Shown one piece after another: positions 1 through 6,859 of a stretch of 7,412 nt of DNA. This DNA comes from an uncultured Elusimicrobiales bacterium. GTDB taxonomy: Bacteria > Elusimicrobiota > Elusimicrobia > Elusimicrobiales > Elusimicrobiaceae. The stretch spans positions 1 through 7,412 of the forward strand of contig CAKUDJ010000033.1 of NCBI GenBank assembly GCA_934644855.1, given 5' to 3'. The stretch's first letter is position 1. The number at the start of each line of letters is the position of its first letter. The notes under the pieces are model-generated. The model did not search any database and was not told the DNA's origin. It saw nothing but the letters and a program-made list of their open reading frames with translations. The position numbers were made by a program, and so were the translations under genes.

Positions 1-2305
1 TATAAACCGTTTCATAAGTTTCTTCCTTATAGTTATGGTCAGAGGGCGGATTTTCCAAATCTTCAATGCCGGCATCTATCAGCTCATAGTTAATTTCCCA
101 ACGGTTAGAGCCTTCCGGCTTGGTAATATAACCCTTCATTTCCAGTACGCTTAAAATGTTGGTCGCGCGCGCGCTGGAACCGAAGTTGGCTTTTAACAAA
201 TCCTGCGATACGCGGCGGCGCTCTTTAATCAGGTGCAACGCCTGCAAAATTTCTTCCGCGCTGGCGCCCAACCCGTCCTGCGGGCGGCCGCCGGGTTGTT
301 GTTCTGCCACAATCTGCACGGGATAATCCGGCGCGCCTTGCGCCCTTAAAAAGTCCGCCACGGCGTTGATTTCCTTTTCGGACACATACGCCCCCTGGAT
401 ACGCAGCGGGTTTTTGTCGGACGTGCTTTGATAGAGCATATCTCCGCGGCCCAGTAAATCTTCCGCGCCGGTGCTATCCAAAATAACTTTAGAGTCTATG
501 GACGACGCCACCTGCAACGCTATGCGGGAAGGCAAGTTGGCCTTAATCACCCCGGTAATTACCTTTACGGACGGGCGCTGCGTGCAAAGAATTAAGTGTA
601 TCCCCAACGCGCGGCCCATTTGCGCCAAACGCTGTACGGAGTCTTCAATAGAGGCTTTGGTTTGGAGCATAAGGTCGGCCATTTCGTCTATAATAACAAA
701 AATATAGAACATTTTTTCTTCGCCGTTCTTCTCCGCCCATTGGTTGTAGCCTTCCATATTTTTCACTTTGGCAAGCTGCATAATTTTAAGGCGTTTTTCC
801 ATTACTTTTACTAACATCTGTAAGGATTTGGCCGCCCCTTGCGCGTCCGTCACCACGTCCACATCATCACACGACGTTTTGGGGTCATACAGATACGGGA
901 TGCCCTCATACAAGGTTAGCTCCACGCGCTTGGGGTCAATCATTAAAAATTTGGCCTGGTCCGGGCGAAGTTTGTAAATAATGGACATAATAATTGAATG
1001 CAAGCAGATAGATTTACCGCTGTTGGTGGCCCCGGCAATTAAAATATGCGGCCATTTTTCCGCCACGGACCCGGCCGGTTGGCCGTCCGCATAGCGGCCC
1101 AACGCTATCGGAATAGCGGCTTTAGAGGCGGCATAGACGGAAGATTGCAAAATTTCTTTCATGGTCACCATGACGGGACGGTCGTTGGGGATTTCAAACC
1201 CGACCGCGTTTTTGCCCGGAATAGGCGCCTGCACGCGCAGGGAGCGGGCCTCCATACTGGCCTGAATATCCTGCGTGCGGGCCGTAATGGACGCAATCGT
1301 CACGCCGGGGTCCGGCTTGATTTCATAGCGCGTCACCACCGGCCCCGGGGATACCCCCGTGACACTGGCTTTAATATCAAAATTTTTAAGGGTTTGCTCC
1401 AGGCGTTTGGTGGCTTGGGTAATTTCTTCGTCCGTCGGGCCGACAATGCCGTTATTGACCGGGTCGTTTAACAGGTCCAAAGACGGCAGTTGAAAGGTTT
1501 TCGGGTCAAAGGGTTTGCGCTCGCCCTCCGGCTGGGTGGCAGGTGCGGCGGACGCGTCAACAGGGGCGGCAGAAGATTCGGCGCGCATTTTTTCCGGGCT
1601 GGGCAACTTGATAATTTCCGCCACCGGGCGGCGGATTTCCGGCTTGGAATGGCGTTCTTCTTCCGGCCCGGCTGCTAGTTTTTCGTCGTGCTTTTGGGCT
1701 GATGCGGCTTTGATTTCTTCTTTCCCGGTTTGTACTTTTTCTTTTAATTCGGCACGGGCTTCTAACCATTCGTTATAATCCGCGCGGATAAATTCGCCGG
1801 TTTTTTGCACAATTACGCCCCACGGAATAGCAAACAACATATGCAGCCCCACCAGTATCAGCGCTAAAGAAAACACCCCGGCGCCAAAAGTGCCCGCAAT
1901 TCCCTTAAACCATAAAAATATCTCTTGCCCGAACTGTCCGCCGGAAATATTGGATTTAGTCAACAGGGAATGGAGTAAAGCTAAAAAGCCGGCTCCCGCA
2001 CACAAGGTTGTGCCGGTCCCCAGTAAAAAGAATAAAAAGGCGGCGCTTTTTTCCCGCACGCTTTGTACGAGCCAATACGCCAGGAAAAGCGGCAGCAAAA
2101 CCGCAGTTTGGCCGATATACTTATCTAATAAAACGGCTACACTATCCCCCAACGCGCCGCGCCCCACATTAAACCACAAGATGCAAAAAAGCCATACACA
2201 AAGCGCCCCGCCCAAAATATACAGGGCCGTAGGCACCCAGTTGGCCGAAGCGGATTTTTTGGTTCTTTTTTTGGATTTTTTATATGTGGTTCTATATCTG
2301 ACCAT
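1..2305 (-). CDS. ftsK: DNA translocase FtsK/SpoIIIE family (3' end beyond window)
   Basis: Membrane-anchored, ATP-driven double-stranded DNA pump that clears and aligns chromosome termini at the division septum. 768 residues are visible, and the frame stays open to the window edge. The N-terminus is basic (Lys/Arg-rich, 1-20), followed by four hydrophobic segments at about 25-45, 66-83, 88-112 and 136-162. A charged, Ala/Pro/Glu-rich linker follows (about 170-270), much shorter than in E. coli FtsK. The alpha domain is at about 275-410. The RecA-like motor carries Walker A GATNSGKS (425-432), Walker B FVIIDEMAD with its Asp at 540, and the family motif TQRPSV near 575. A winged-helix gamma domain (EEILQALHLIKERRRVSQDLL onward in this form, about residues 705-750) would read the DNA polarity motif. 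An in-frame TAG at 2309-2311, two codons upstream, fixes the ATG. There is no Shine-Dalgarno, and a -10 element lies 7 nt before the ATG. The visible tail continues acidic beyond the gamma domain. Family assignment is secure; SpoIIIE or SftA naming is the only alternative. Confidence 0.96.
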   Translation of the reverse strand, partial: MVRYRTTYKKSKKRTKKSASANWVPTALYILGGALCVWLFCILWFNVGRGALGDSVAVLLDKYIGQTAVLLPLFLAYWLVQSVREKSAAFLFFLLGTGTTLCAGAGFLALLHSLLTKSNISGGQFGQEIFLWFKGIAGTFGAGVFSLALILVGLHMLFAIPWGVIVQKTGEFIRADYNEWLEARAELKEKVQTGKEEIKAASAQKHDEKLAAGPEEERHSKPEIRRPVAEIIKLPSPEKMRAESSAAPVDASAAPATQPEGERKPFDPKTFQLPSLDLLNDPVNNGIVGPTDEEITQATKRLEQTLKNFDIKASVTGVSPGPVVTRYEIKPDPGVTIASITARTQDIQASMEARSLRVQAPIPGKNAVGFEIPNDRPVMVTMKEILQSSVYAASKAAIPIALGRYADGQPAGSVAEKWPHILIAGATNSGKSICLHSIIMSIIYKLRPDQAKFLMIDPKRVELTLYEGIPYLYDPKTSCDDVDVVTDAQGAAKSLQMLVKVMEKRLKIMQLAKVKNMEGYNQWAEKNGEEKMFYIFVIIDEMADLMLQTKASIEDSVQRLAQMGRALGIHLILCTQRPSVKVITGVIKANLPSRIALQVASSIDSKVILDSTGAEDLLGRGDMLYQSTSDKNPLRIQGAYVSEKEINAVADFLRAQGAPDYPVQIVAEQQPGGRPQDGLGASAEEILQALHLIKERRRVSQDLLKANFGSSARATNILSVLEMKGYITKPEGSNRWEINYELIDAGIEDLENPPSDHNYKEETYETVY

Positions 2306-2312
2306 ACGCTAT

Positions 2313-2341
2313 ATTTTAGCAATTTTTAACAGCTTTGTAAG
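2313..2341 (-). promoter_or_regulatory. ftsK promoter, extended -10, probably leaderless
   Basis: On the minus strand the -10 hexamer TAAAAT occupies 2313-2318 and is preceded by TGC (2319-2321), giving an extended -10. CTTACA at 2336-2341 matches four of six -35 consensus bases at a 17-nt spacing. Only seven bases (ATAGCGT) separate the -10 from the ATG, so transcription would start at or one base before the start codon. This is sequence inference without start-site data. Confidence 0.6.
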
Positions 2342-2378
2342 GTTTAGAAAATTCCACTTAAAAGGGCGCGGACAAAAT

Positions 2379-2411
2379 AAAAAAACCCGGTGGCTGTTTA
2401 GGCTCACCGGG
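2379..2411 (-). terminator. Rho-independent terminator of the accB unit
   Basis: On the minus strand a 7-bp stem CCCGGTG/CACCGGG (2405-2411 with 2386-2392) closes a 12-nt loop and is followed by seven T (2385-2379), then ATTTT. It begins 15 nt beyond the stop codon of the winged-helix gene. It separates that unit from the ftsK promoter, so ftsK appears to be transcribed on its own. Confidence 0.88.
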
Positions 2412-2425
2412 CGCATAAAAAACGG

Positions 2426-2674
2426 CTATAATGTTGGGGTTTGCGGCGGTTCGGCAGGTGCCGGTGCTCCGGCCAACGCCACATTATAGTTCAGTTCGTC
2501 CGCTTCCAACGTAATTTTACCCTGGGCGAACAACGTGCCCAACGCCATATATAAAACAGAGCTAGACAGTTGGAACGTTATTTTCAGCTTCCAGGAAGAA
2601 GCCGTTTTATGTTCCGCCAGATATTGCAAAATACGGGTGCAGGCCACCTGGATATTTTCGGCTATCGGATTCAT
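2426..2674 (-). CDS. small winged-helix domain protein, DUF2582-like
   Basis: 82-residue protein. Residues about 5-58 read as a small winged helix. A first helix (ENIQVACTRILQYLAEH) is followed by KTASSWKLKITFQLSS, a second helix VLYMALGTLFAQG and a short beta wing KITLE. The LYMALGTL...GKI pattern resembles the DUF2582 winged-helix family of 60-80-residue proteins, whose biochemical role is not established as far as I know. The last 20 residues are an Ala/Pro-rich tail (GAPAPAEPPQTP) that looks disordered. The start codon lies 2 nt after the accB stop, so translational coupling with accB is likely, and no clear Shine-Dalgarno is seen. Position suggests co-expression with the carrier protein. 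A regulatory role is only inference, and it could equally be a protein-interaction module. The gene is real by coupling, frame and family resemblance. Confidence 0.8.
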   Translation of the reverse strand: MNPIAENIQVACTRILQYLAEHKTASSWKLKITFQLSSSVLYMALGTLFAQGKITLEADELNYNVALAGAPAPAEPPQTPTL

Positions 2675-2676
2675 AC

Positions 2677-3177
2677 TTAGGCCCGTTCAATGGCAAACAA
2701 CGCATCGCCTTGTTTAATCGGCTTGCCGTTTTCCACCAATACTTTTTTAACAATGCACGAAAAATCCGCACGGACTTCGTTAAATACTTTCATGGCTTCA
2801 ATCAGGCAGATGACTTCGCCTTTTTCCACCTTAGCGCCTTCTTTTACAAACGGCGGGGCGGACGGAGTGGACCCGCGGAAGAAAATACCCATCAGCGGGG
2901 ATTTGATTACTTCTTTATATTGTTCCTGCGCGGGCACGGCCGGGTTGCCGCCTTGCGCGGCGGAAAAACCACCCGCATTGACGGGCACGGGCACCATGGC
3001 CGGTTTGGCTTTTACCAGGCGCAGATACAGGCCGTTCTGGTTATACTCAATGGTATCTAAAGAATTGTCCTGCATGAATCCGTAAAGTTGCTTTACGTCC
3101 GTCAAAATCGGGGATTCTTTAGCGGCCGTTTTTTTAACGGCGGCAGGAGCTTTCTTTTTGGCTGCTGTTTTTTTCAT
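2677..3177 (-). CDS. accB: biotin carboxyl carrier protein of acetyl-CoA carboxylase
   Basis: Carries the covalently bound biotin that shuttles carboxylate between biotin carboxylase (AccC) and carboxyltransferase (AccAD) to make malonyl-CoA, the first committed step of fatty-acid synthesis, in the cytoplasm. 166 residues. The C-terminal biotinyl domain (about 88-166) has the motif IEAMKVFNEV, with Lys130 the expected biotinylation site, and ends GDALFAIE as is usual. A helical N-terminal segment (DVKQLYGFMQDNSLDTIEY, about 27-45) and a Pro/Ala-rich linker (about 55-85) match the family layout. Residues 1-21 form an unusual Lys/Ala tail with KKTAAK present twice (2-7 and 15-20). The ATG at 3177 is supported by GAGG at 3189-3192, 11 nt upstream. 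accC, the usual next gene, is absent here; a winged-helix gene follows instead. Assignment is very secure. Confidence 0.96.
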   Translation of the reverse strand: MKKTAAKKKAPAAVKKTAAKESPILTDVKQLYGFMQDNSLDTIEYNQNGLYLRLVKAKPAMVPVPVNAGGFSAAQGGNPAVPAQEQYKEVIKSPLMGIFFRGSTPSAPPFVKEGAKVEKGEVICLIEAMKVFNEVRADFSCIVKKVLVENGKPIKQGDALFAIERA

Positions 3178-3188
3178 AAAGAAAATAA

Positions 3189-3192
3189 CCTC
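3189..3192 (-). promoter_or_regulatory. accB ribosome binding site
   Basis: GAGG on the minus strand, 11 nt before the accB ATG, is the only Shine-Dalgarno-like sequence upstream. It supports the start that includes the Lys/Ala-rich tail. Confidence 0.55.
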
Positions 3193-3211
3193 GGTAATAA
3201 ATATAAATTGC

Positions 3212-3230
3212 TTATGTATATTTTACATAA
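3212..3230. promoter_or_regulatory. 19-bp perfect palindrome in accB upstream region, candidate operator
   Basis: TTATGTA and TACATAA are exact inverted repeats (3212-3218 and 3224-3230) around a 5-nt centre. The site lies 35-53 nt before the accB start, within the 102-nt gap after the protease gene. There is no T-tract after it, so it is not an intrinsic terminator. The accB promoter itself cannot be assigned: several TAAAAT or TATATT sequences overlap this AT-rich stretch without a good -35. A dimeric repressor site is an inference, and chance in AT-rich DNA is possible. Confidence 0.4.
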
Positions 3231-3279
3231 TTTTGCGGCCCTATGGCACGCTTGTTGCCTGCGCTATTGGGAAAAGCCG

Positions 3280-4635
3280 CTACGGCTCTTGCGGCAGGGC
3301 GGCTTCCAAGCGCTTTATTTGCGCCGGAGTAATGGGTTGCCGCAAGCCGAACGTGCGCATAATTTCATACGCGGATATGGCAAAATTCAAGTTTTCCGCT
3401 ATATCTTTACGCACCACCCAAGTATTCATCCCCGCCACGCGGCCCGAATCTTTCAAAATCAACGGCCCGCCGCTGTTGCCGCTGTTCACCGCCGCATCCG
3501 TTTGTATCATATCGCGCCCGTGTCCGTCCGTACGCAACGCGCTGATAATGCCCTCGTTCACGCTCCAACGGTATCCTTTCGGCTCGCCTAAAGCGGCTAC
3601 CGCGGCCCCGGTATAATACTGGGTGCGGTCCGGCTCTAACATAAGCCACGGGAAGTTTTCCCCCTCCAGTTTTAAGAGGGCCAAATCGCGCGCTTGATTG
3701 CGCGCCACCACGCGGGCATAGCGCTTGGGATAGCCGGGTCCGTCCGGCGAATAGTCCTTATCCCCATATAACACCACTTGCACGTCCCGGGCTTTTTCTA
3801 CCACATGGGCATTGGTCAGCAAATAGCCGTCCGCGCTGATAAAAAAGGCCGAACCGCTGCTTTGGTCCCTGGAGTTTAAGACGGTAGCCACCGCTTTTAA
3901 GTAAGCGGTATACTCCGCATCCATACGGGTTAAATCAGCTTGCGCGGCGGGGCTGGCAAATATCACACGGTCATCTTGCATTTGCTTAACCACCCGGTTA
4001 AGCAGTTTGGTTAAAATTTGCTCGTAATTGTGGGTTAAATCACTCCCGATAGCTTGAATTTGCAGCGGGCTGAACAACCCCAGCGTATAAGCGGCTAAAG
4101 CATCCGCCACATACGTAGAGGCGGCAAAGCGGATTTTTTCTTTATATTCTTCCTGATAGACCGCCACCGGGGCCCCGGTATGCGGATTACGCAACGTCAG
4201 GCGCAAAACGGCGTTTGCATACGGCAGGCGTTTGACACGCAAACGGCGCGGATTATAATATCCGTTGCCCTCATGGAACATATAAAAACGGTGTTCTTCT
4301 TCGTAGTGCGGGAAAAATTCCACCTCGGCCGTATAATCATATTCTTTGCGGTGCGCATATCCGTTGGCTTCCACCCGTTCAAACAAGGTGGAAAGCGCAT
4401 CAGCCGCCGCCACGGACAGGGCGTCATCCGTGCGGATAACAAACCGGCGGAAAGCAAGAAATTCATCCCCTTCCACCCGGAAAAAATCCGGCACATATTT
4501 ATCTTGCACCACCATAACGCTTGCATTGATTTTGGGGGACAAATCCGGGTGGCGGTAGAGGCCGCGGCTGAATTTACCGTGATAAGTACACCCGCCCAAG
4601 AGAAGAACGGACATTAAAAGGGATAAAATCCTCAT
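3280..4635 (-). CDS. lipoprotein with C-terminal trypsin-like (S1C) serine protease domain
   Basis: Predicted envelope-anchored serine protease, 451 residues from the chosen ATG. The start gives a signal peptide MRILSLLMSVLLLGG ending in the lipobox LLGGC, with Cys16 the lipidation site; Thr at +2 does not signal inner-membrane retention. The frame could open 19 codons earlier (ATG at 4692), but that lies within the terminator and would bury the signal peptide. Residues about 20-245 match no domain I recognise and are rich in Tyr, Arg and Phe. The protease domain (about 255-430) has the full triad: His277 in TNAHVV, Asp317 in RDLALLKL and Ser388 in GNSGGPL. The family is DegP/HtrA-like, but no PDZ domain follows: the chain ends about 60 residues after the serine. 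The substrate is unknown. A canonical TGC-TATAAT 6 nt before the ATG implies its own, leaderless transcript. Annotation as DegP/DegQ would be too specific. Confidence 0.88.
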   Translation of the reverse strand: MRILSLLMSVLLLGGCTYHGKFSRGLYRHPDLSPKINASVMVVQDKYVPDFFRVEGDEFLAFRRFVIRTDDALSVAAADALSTLFERVEANGYAHRKEYDYTAEVEFFPHYEEEHRFYMFHEGNGYYNPRRLRVKRLPYANAVLRLTLRNPHTGAPVAVYQEEYKEKIRFAASTYVADALAAYTLGLFSPLQIQAIGSDLTHNYEQILTKLLNRVVKQMQDDRVIFASPAAQADLTRMDAEYTAYLKAVATVLNSRDQSSGSAFFISADGYLLTNAHVVEKARDVQVVLYGDKDYSPDGPGYPKRYARVVARNQARDLALLKLEGENFPWLMLEPDRTQYYTGAAVAALGEPKGYRWSVNEGIISALRTDGHGRDMIQTDAAVNSGNSGGPLILKDSGRVAGMNTWVVRKDIAENLNFAISAYEIMRTFGLRQPITPAQIKRLEAALPQEP

Positions 4636-4641
4636 AGTTAT

Positions 4642-4650
4642 ATTATAGCA
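4642..4650 (-). promoter_or_regulatory. extended -10 promoter of protease lipoprotein gene, probably leaderless
   Basis: TGCTATAAT on the minus strand is a perfect extended -10. Six bases (ATAACT) separate it from the ATG at 4635, which places the expected start site on the A of the start codon. The -35 position at 17 nt (CCGGGT) has no consensus, consistent with extended -10 promoters not needing one. No Shine-Dalgarno is present between the promoter and the ATG. Confidence 0.72.
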
Positions 4651-4690
4651 AAAGCGGCTGACGGACCCGGGTGTCCACAATACAATATAC

Positions 4691-4718
4691 AAAAAGGCCC
4701 CGCCTAAAAAGCGGGGCC
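4691..4718 (-). terminator. Rho-independent terminator of rpsO-pnp, bidirectional in form
   Basis: An 8-bp GC-rich perfect stem (GGCCCCGC/GCGGGGCC, arms 4696-4703 and 4711-4718) closes a 7-nt loop. On the minus strand it is followed by TTTTT (4695-4691), 24 nt after the pnp stop. On the plus strand it is followed by CTTTTTATTTTT, so it could work both ways, though no plus-strand gene is seen. It isolates pnp from the downstream protease gene. Confidence 0.93.
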
Positions 4719-4741
4719 CTTTTTATTTTTGCAACGTGAAA

Positions 4742-6853
4742 CTATTTCAGCAAGACTTTGCGGGATAAGCGCACTTTGCCGTTATTGTCAATTTCCACGC
4801 ATTTTACTTCTACAATGTCGCCCAAGTGGAGGACATCTTCTACTTTGTTAATGCGTTTTTTGTCAATTTCGGAAATGTGCAACAATCCGTCCTTGCCGGG
4901 CAAAATTTCCACAAACGCGCCGAAAGGCTGAATGGAAACTACTTTACCCTTATAGATTTTGTTGAGTTCCGGCTCCGCCGTAATGGCATCCACTTCCGCT
5001 TTCGCTTGGTCTAAGCGGTCGCTGTTAGCGGCGGCAATGGTGACGGTACCGTCCTCGGCAATATCAATTTTGGCTTGGGTGGCATCCGTAATGCGTTTAA
5101 TGTTTTTGCCGCCGGGGCCAATGAGCGCGCCAATTTTATCCACAGGAATATGCATTTTGAAGATAATAGGCGCAAAGCGGGAGATGTTTTCTCTGGGGGC
5201 CGCGATGGTTTTTTCCATGTGGTCCATAATGAACATACGGCCGCGGGTGGCTTGGGCAATCGCTTGGCCCAAAACATCCAACGGAATACCGGTTTTCAGT
5301 TTAACGTCCATTTGGAACGCGGTAATACCCTTGCGGGAACCCGTCAGCTTGAAGTCCATATCGCCCAGGTGGTCTTCCAAGCCCATAATATCGGAAAGCA
5401 CTACAAATTTATCCCCTTCCGAAATAGCACCCATGGCAATACCGGAGCAGGCCGATTTCATCGGTACGCCGGCATCAAACAACGCCAAGGAACCGCCGCA
5501 AACGCTGGCCATGGAAGAAGAACCGTTGGATTCGGTAATGTCGGACACTACGCGAATCGTGTACGGGAAGTCTTCTTCGCTGGGCAGTAAGGGCAGTAAA
5601 GCGCGGCGGGCTAATTCACCGTGGCCGATTTCGCGGCGGCCCGGGGAGCGGTCCGGCTTACATTCACCCGTAGCAAAACCCGGGAAGTTGTAATGCAGCA
5701 TAAAGCGTTCGTAGGTGGTATCGTCCAACCCTTCCACCATTTGTTGGTCGTCCGGCGTGCCCAACGTGGCAGACGCCAAAGATTGCGTTTGCCCGCGGGT
5801 AAACAACGCGGAACCGTGCGCACGCGGCAAGAAGCCCACCATGGAGCTTAACGGGCGGATTTCGTCCGGCTTGCGGCCGTCCACACGCACGCCTTCGTGC
5901 AAGACCATCGCGCGGGATTCTTCATACATAATGTTTTCCAGCGCAATACCCGCATACATGGCGGCATTATCGCCGTAAGTGGGGGTTAATTCTTCGGTAA
6001 AGGACGCTTTTAATTGGGCCACCTGCGTATCGCGCGTTTGCTTATCGGAAAACGCGTGCAGGATTTGTTTGGCCGTTTCGCGGAATTTGCCGTTGGCCAG
6101 TTCCACCACTTCTTGCGGGAGCTTTTCAACGACGTATTCAAATTTGGGTTTACCGGCCAATTCGCGCAGTTTTAACTGCACGGCGCACATTTTGTCAATT
6201 TCCGGCTTAGCGGCTTGCATAGCCTGGATGATGGCGCTTTCTTCCACTTCTTTCGCGCCGCCTTCCACCATCAGCAAACCTTGGGCGGAACCGGCAATAA
6301 CCAGGTCCATATCGCAAGATTCTTCTTGTTCTTTGGTGGGGTTGATGACAAACTGACCGTTAATGCGGCCTACGCGCACGGCGGCAACCGGCTCGTTAAA
6401 CGGAATGGAGGAAATAACCAAAGCGGCGGAAGACGCGAGTACGGACAAAACATCCGCATCGTGTTTATCGTCGCTGGAAATAACCATGGCCGTCACGTTG
6501 GTTTCGCAAGCGAAACCTTCCGGGAAAATCGGGCGCAAGGTGCGGTCAATAATGCGGGAAGAAAGGGTTTCTTTCTTGCTGGCGCGGCCTTCGCGCTTAA
6601 AGAAACCGCCCGGGATTTTACCGGCCGCGTAGGTTCTTTCCTTATAGTTTACCGTCAGGGGCATAAAGTCGGAAATACCGGGCTTTTGCTCCTTGGTGCA
6701 AACCGCAGTAGCAAGCACCATGGTTTCACCCAAGGTGGCCACGACGGCACCGTCGGACTGTTTGGCTACCAAACCCGTTTGCAGGGTAATTTTTTGGCCG
6801 CCAATTTCCACATCCACGGTTTGAATATCAAACTTATGGTTGAAATTTTGCAT
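4742..6853 (-). CDS. pnp: polynucleotide phosphorylase (polyribonucleotide nucleotidyltransferase)
   Basis: Phosphorolytic 3'-to-5' exoribonuclease that releases nucleoside diphosphates and can add tails in reverse; it works as a trimer in the cytoplasm in mRNA decay. 703 residues, near the usual length. It has a first RNase PH domain (about 10-145), a helical domain (about 240-310), and a second, catalytic RNase PH domain (about 320-550) with FTRGQTQSLA (351-360). The phosphate-binding segment is ESNGSSSMAS (441-450). Metal and catalytic residues equivalent to E. coli Asp486, Asp492 and Lys494 are Asp494, Asp500 and Lys502 in EDHLGDMDFK. A KH domain (about 560-620, GxxG in LIGPGGKNI) and an S1 domain (about 633-700) follow. 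It stops directly after the S1 domain, without the C-terminal tail of some homologues. The start lies 6 nt after the rpsO stop; GAGGAA inside the end of rpsO serves as ribosome binding site, so translation is probably coupled. Identification is certain. Confidence 0.98.
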   Translation of the reverse strand: MQNFNHKFDIQTVDVEIGGQKITLQTGLVAKQSDGAVVATLGETMVLATAVCTKEQKPGISDFMPLTVNYKERTYAAGKIPGGFFKREGRASKKETLSSRIIDRTLRPIFPEGFACETNVTAMVISSDDKHDADVLSVLASSAALVISSIPFNEPVAAVRVGRINGQFVINPTKEQEESCDMDLVIAGSAQGLLMVEGGAKEVEESAIIQAMQAAKPEIDKMCAVQLKLRELAGKPKFEYVVEKLPQEVVELANGKFRETAKQILHAFSDKQTRDTQVAQLKASFTEELTPTYGDNAAMYAGIALENIMYEESRAMVLHEGVRVDGRKPDEIRPLSSMVGFLPRAHGSALFTRGQTQSLASATLGTPDDQQMVEGLDDTTYERFMLHYNFPGFATGECKPDRSPGRREIGHGELARRALLPLLPSEEDFPYTIRVVSDITESNGSSSMASVCGGSLALFDAGVPMKSACSGIAMGAISEGDKFVVLSDIMGLEDHLGDMDFKLTGSRKGITAFQMDVKLKTGIPLDVLGQAIAQATRGRMFIMDHMEKTIAAPRENISRFAPIIFKMHIPVDKIGALIGPGGKNIKRITDATQAKIDIAEDGTVTIAAANSDRLDQAKAEVDAITAEPELNKIYKGKVVSIQPFGAFVEILPGKDGLLHISEIDKKRINKVEDVLHLGDIVEVKCVEIDNNGKVRLSRKVLLK

Positions 6854-6859
6854 GAGAGA

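Noticed and set aside
2423..2432. GCTATAAT on the plus strand as a promoter
   Set aside because: It overlaps the end of the winged-helix coding sequence, lacks the TG extension and a -35, and no plus-strand gene follows.
1890..2489. Plus-strand open frame crossing the ftsK start, terminator and winged-helix gene
   Set aside because: It runs through the terminator and promoter signals of the minus strand, and its product shows no recognisable domain.
4636..4692. Longer N-terminus for the protease starting at 4692
   Set aside because: It would place the start inside the terminator, upstream of the promoter, and add 19 residues ahead of a clear lipoprotein signal peptide.
4959..5693. Long plus-strand open frame (244 codons) opposite pnp
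   Set aside because: It lies wholly inside pnp, whose catalytic and KH motifs explain this sequence; no independent signal supports it.
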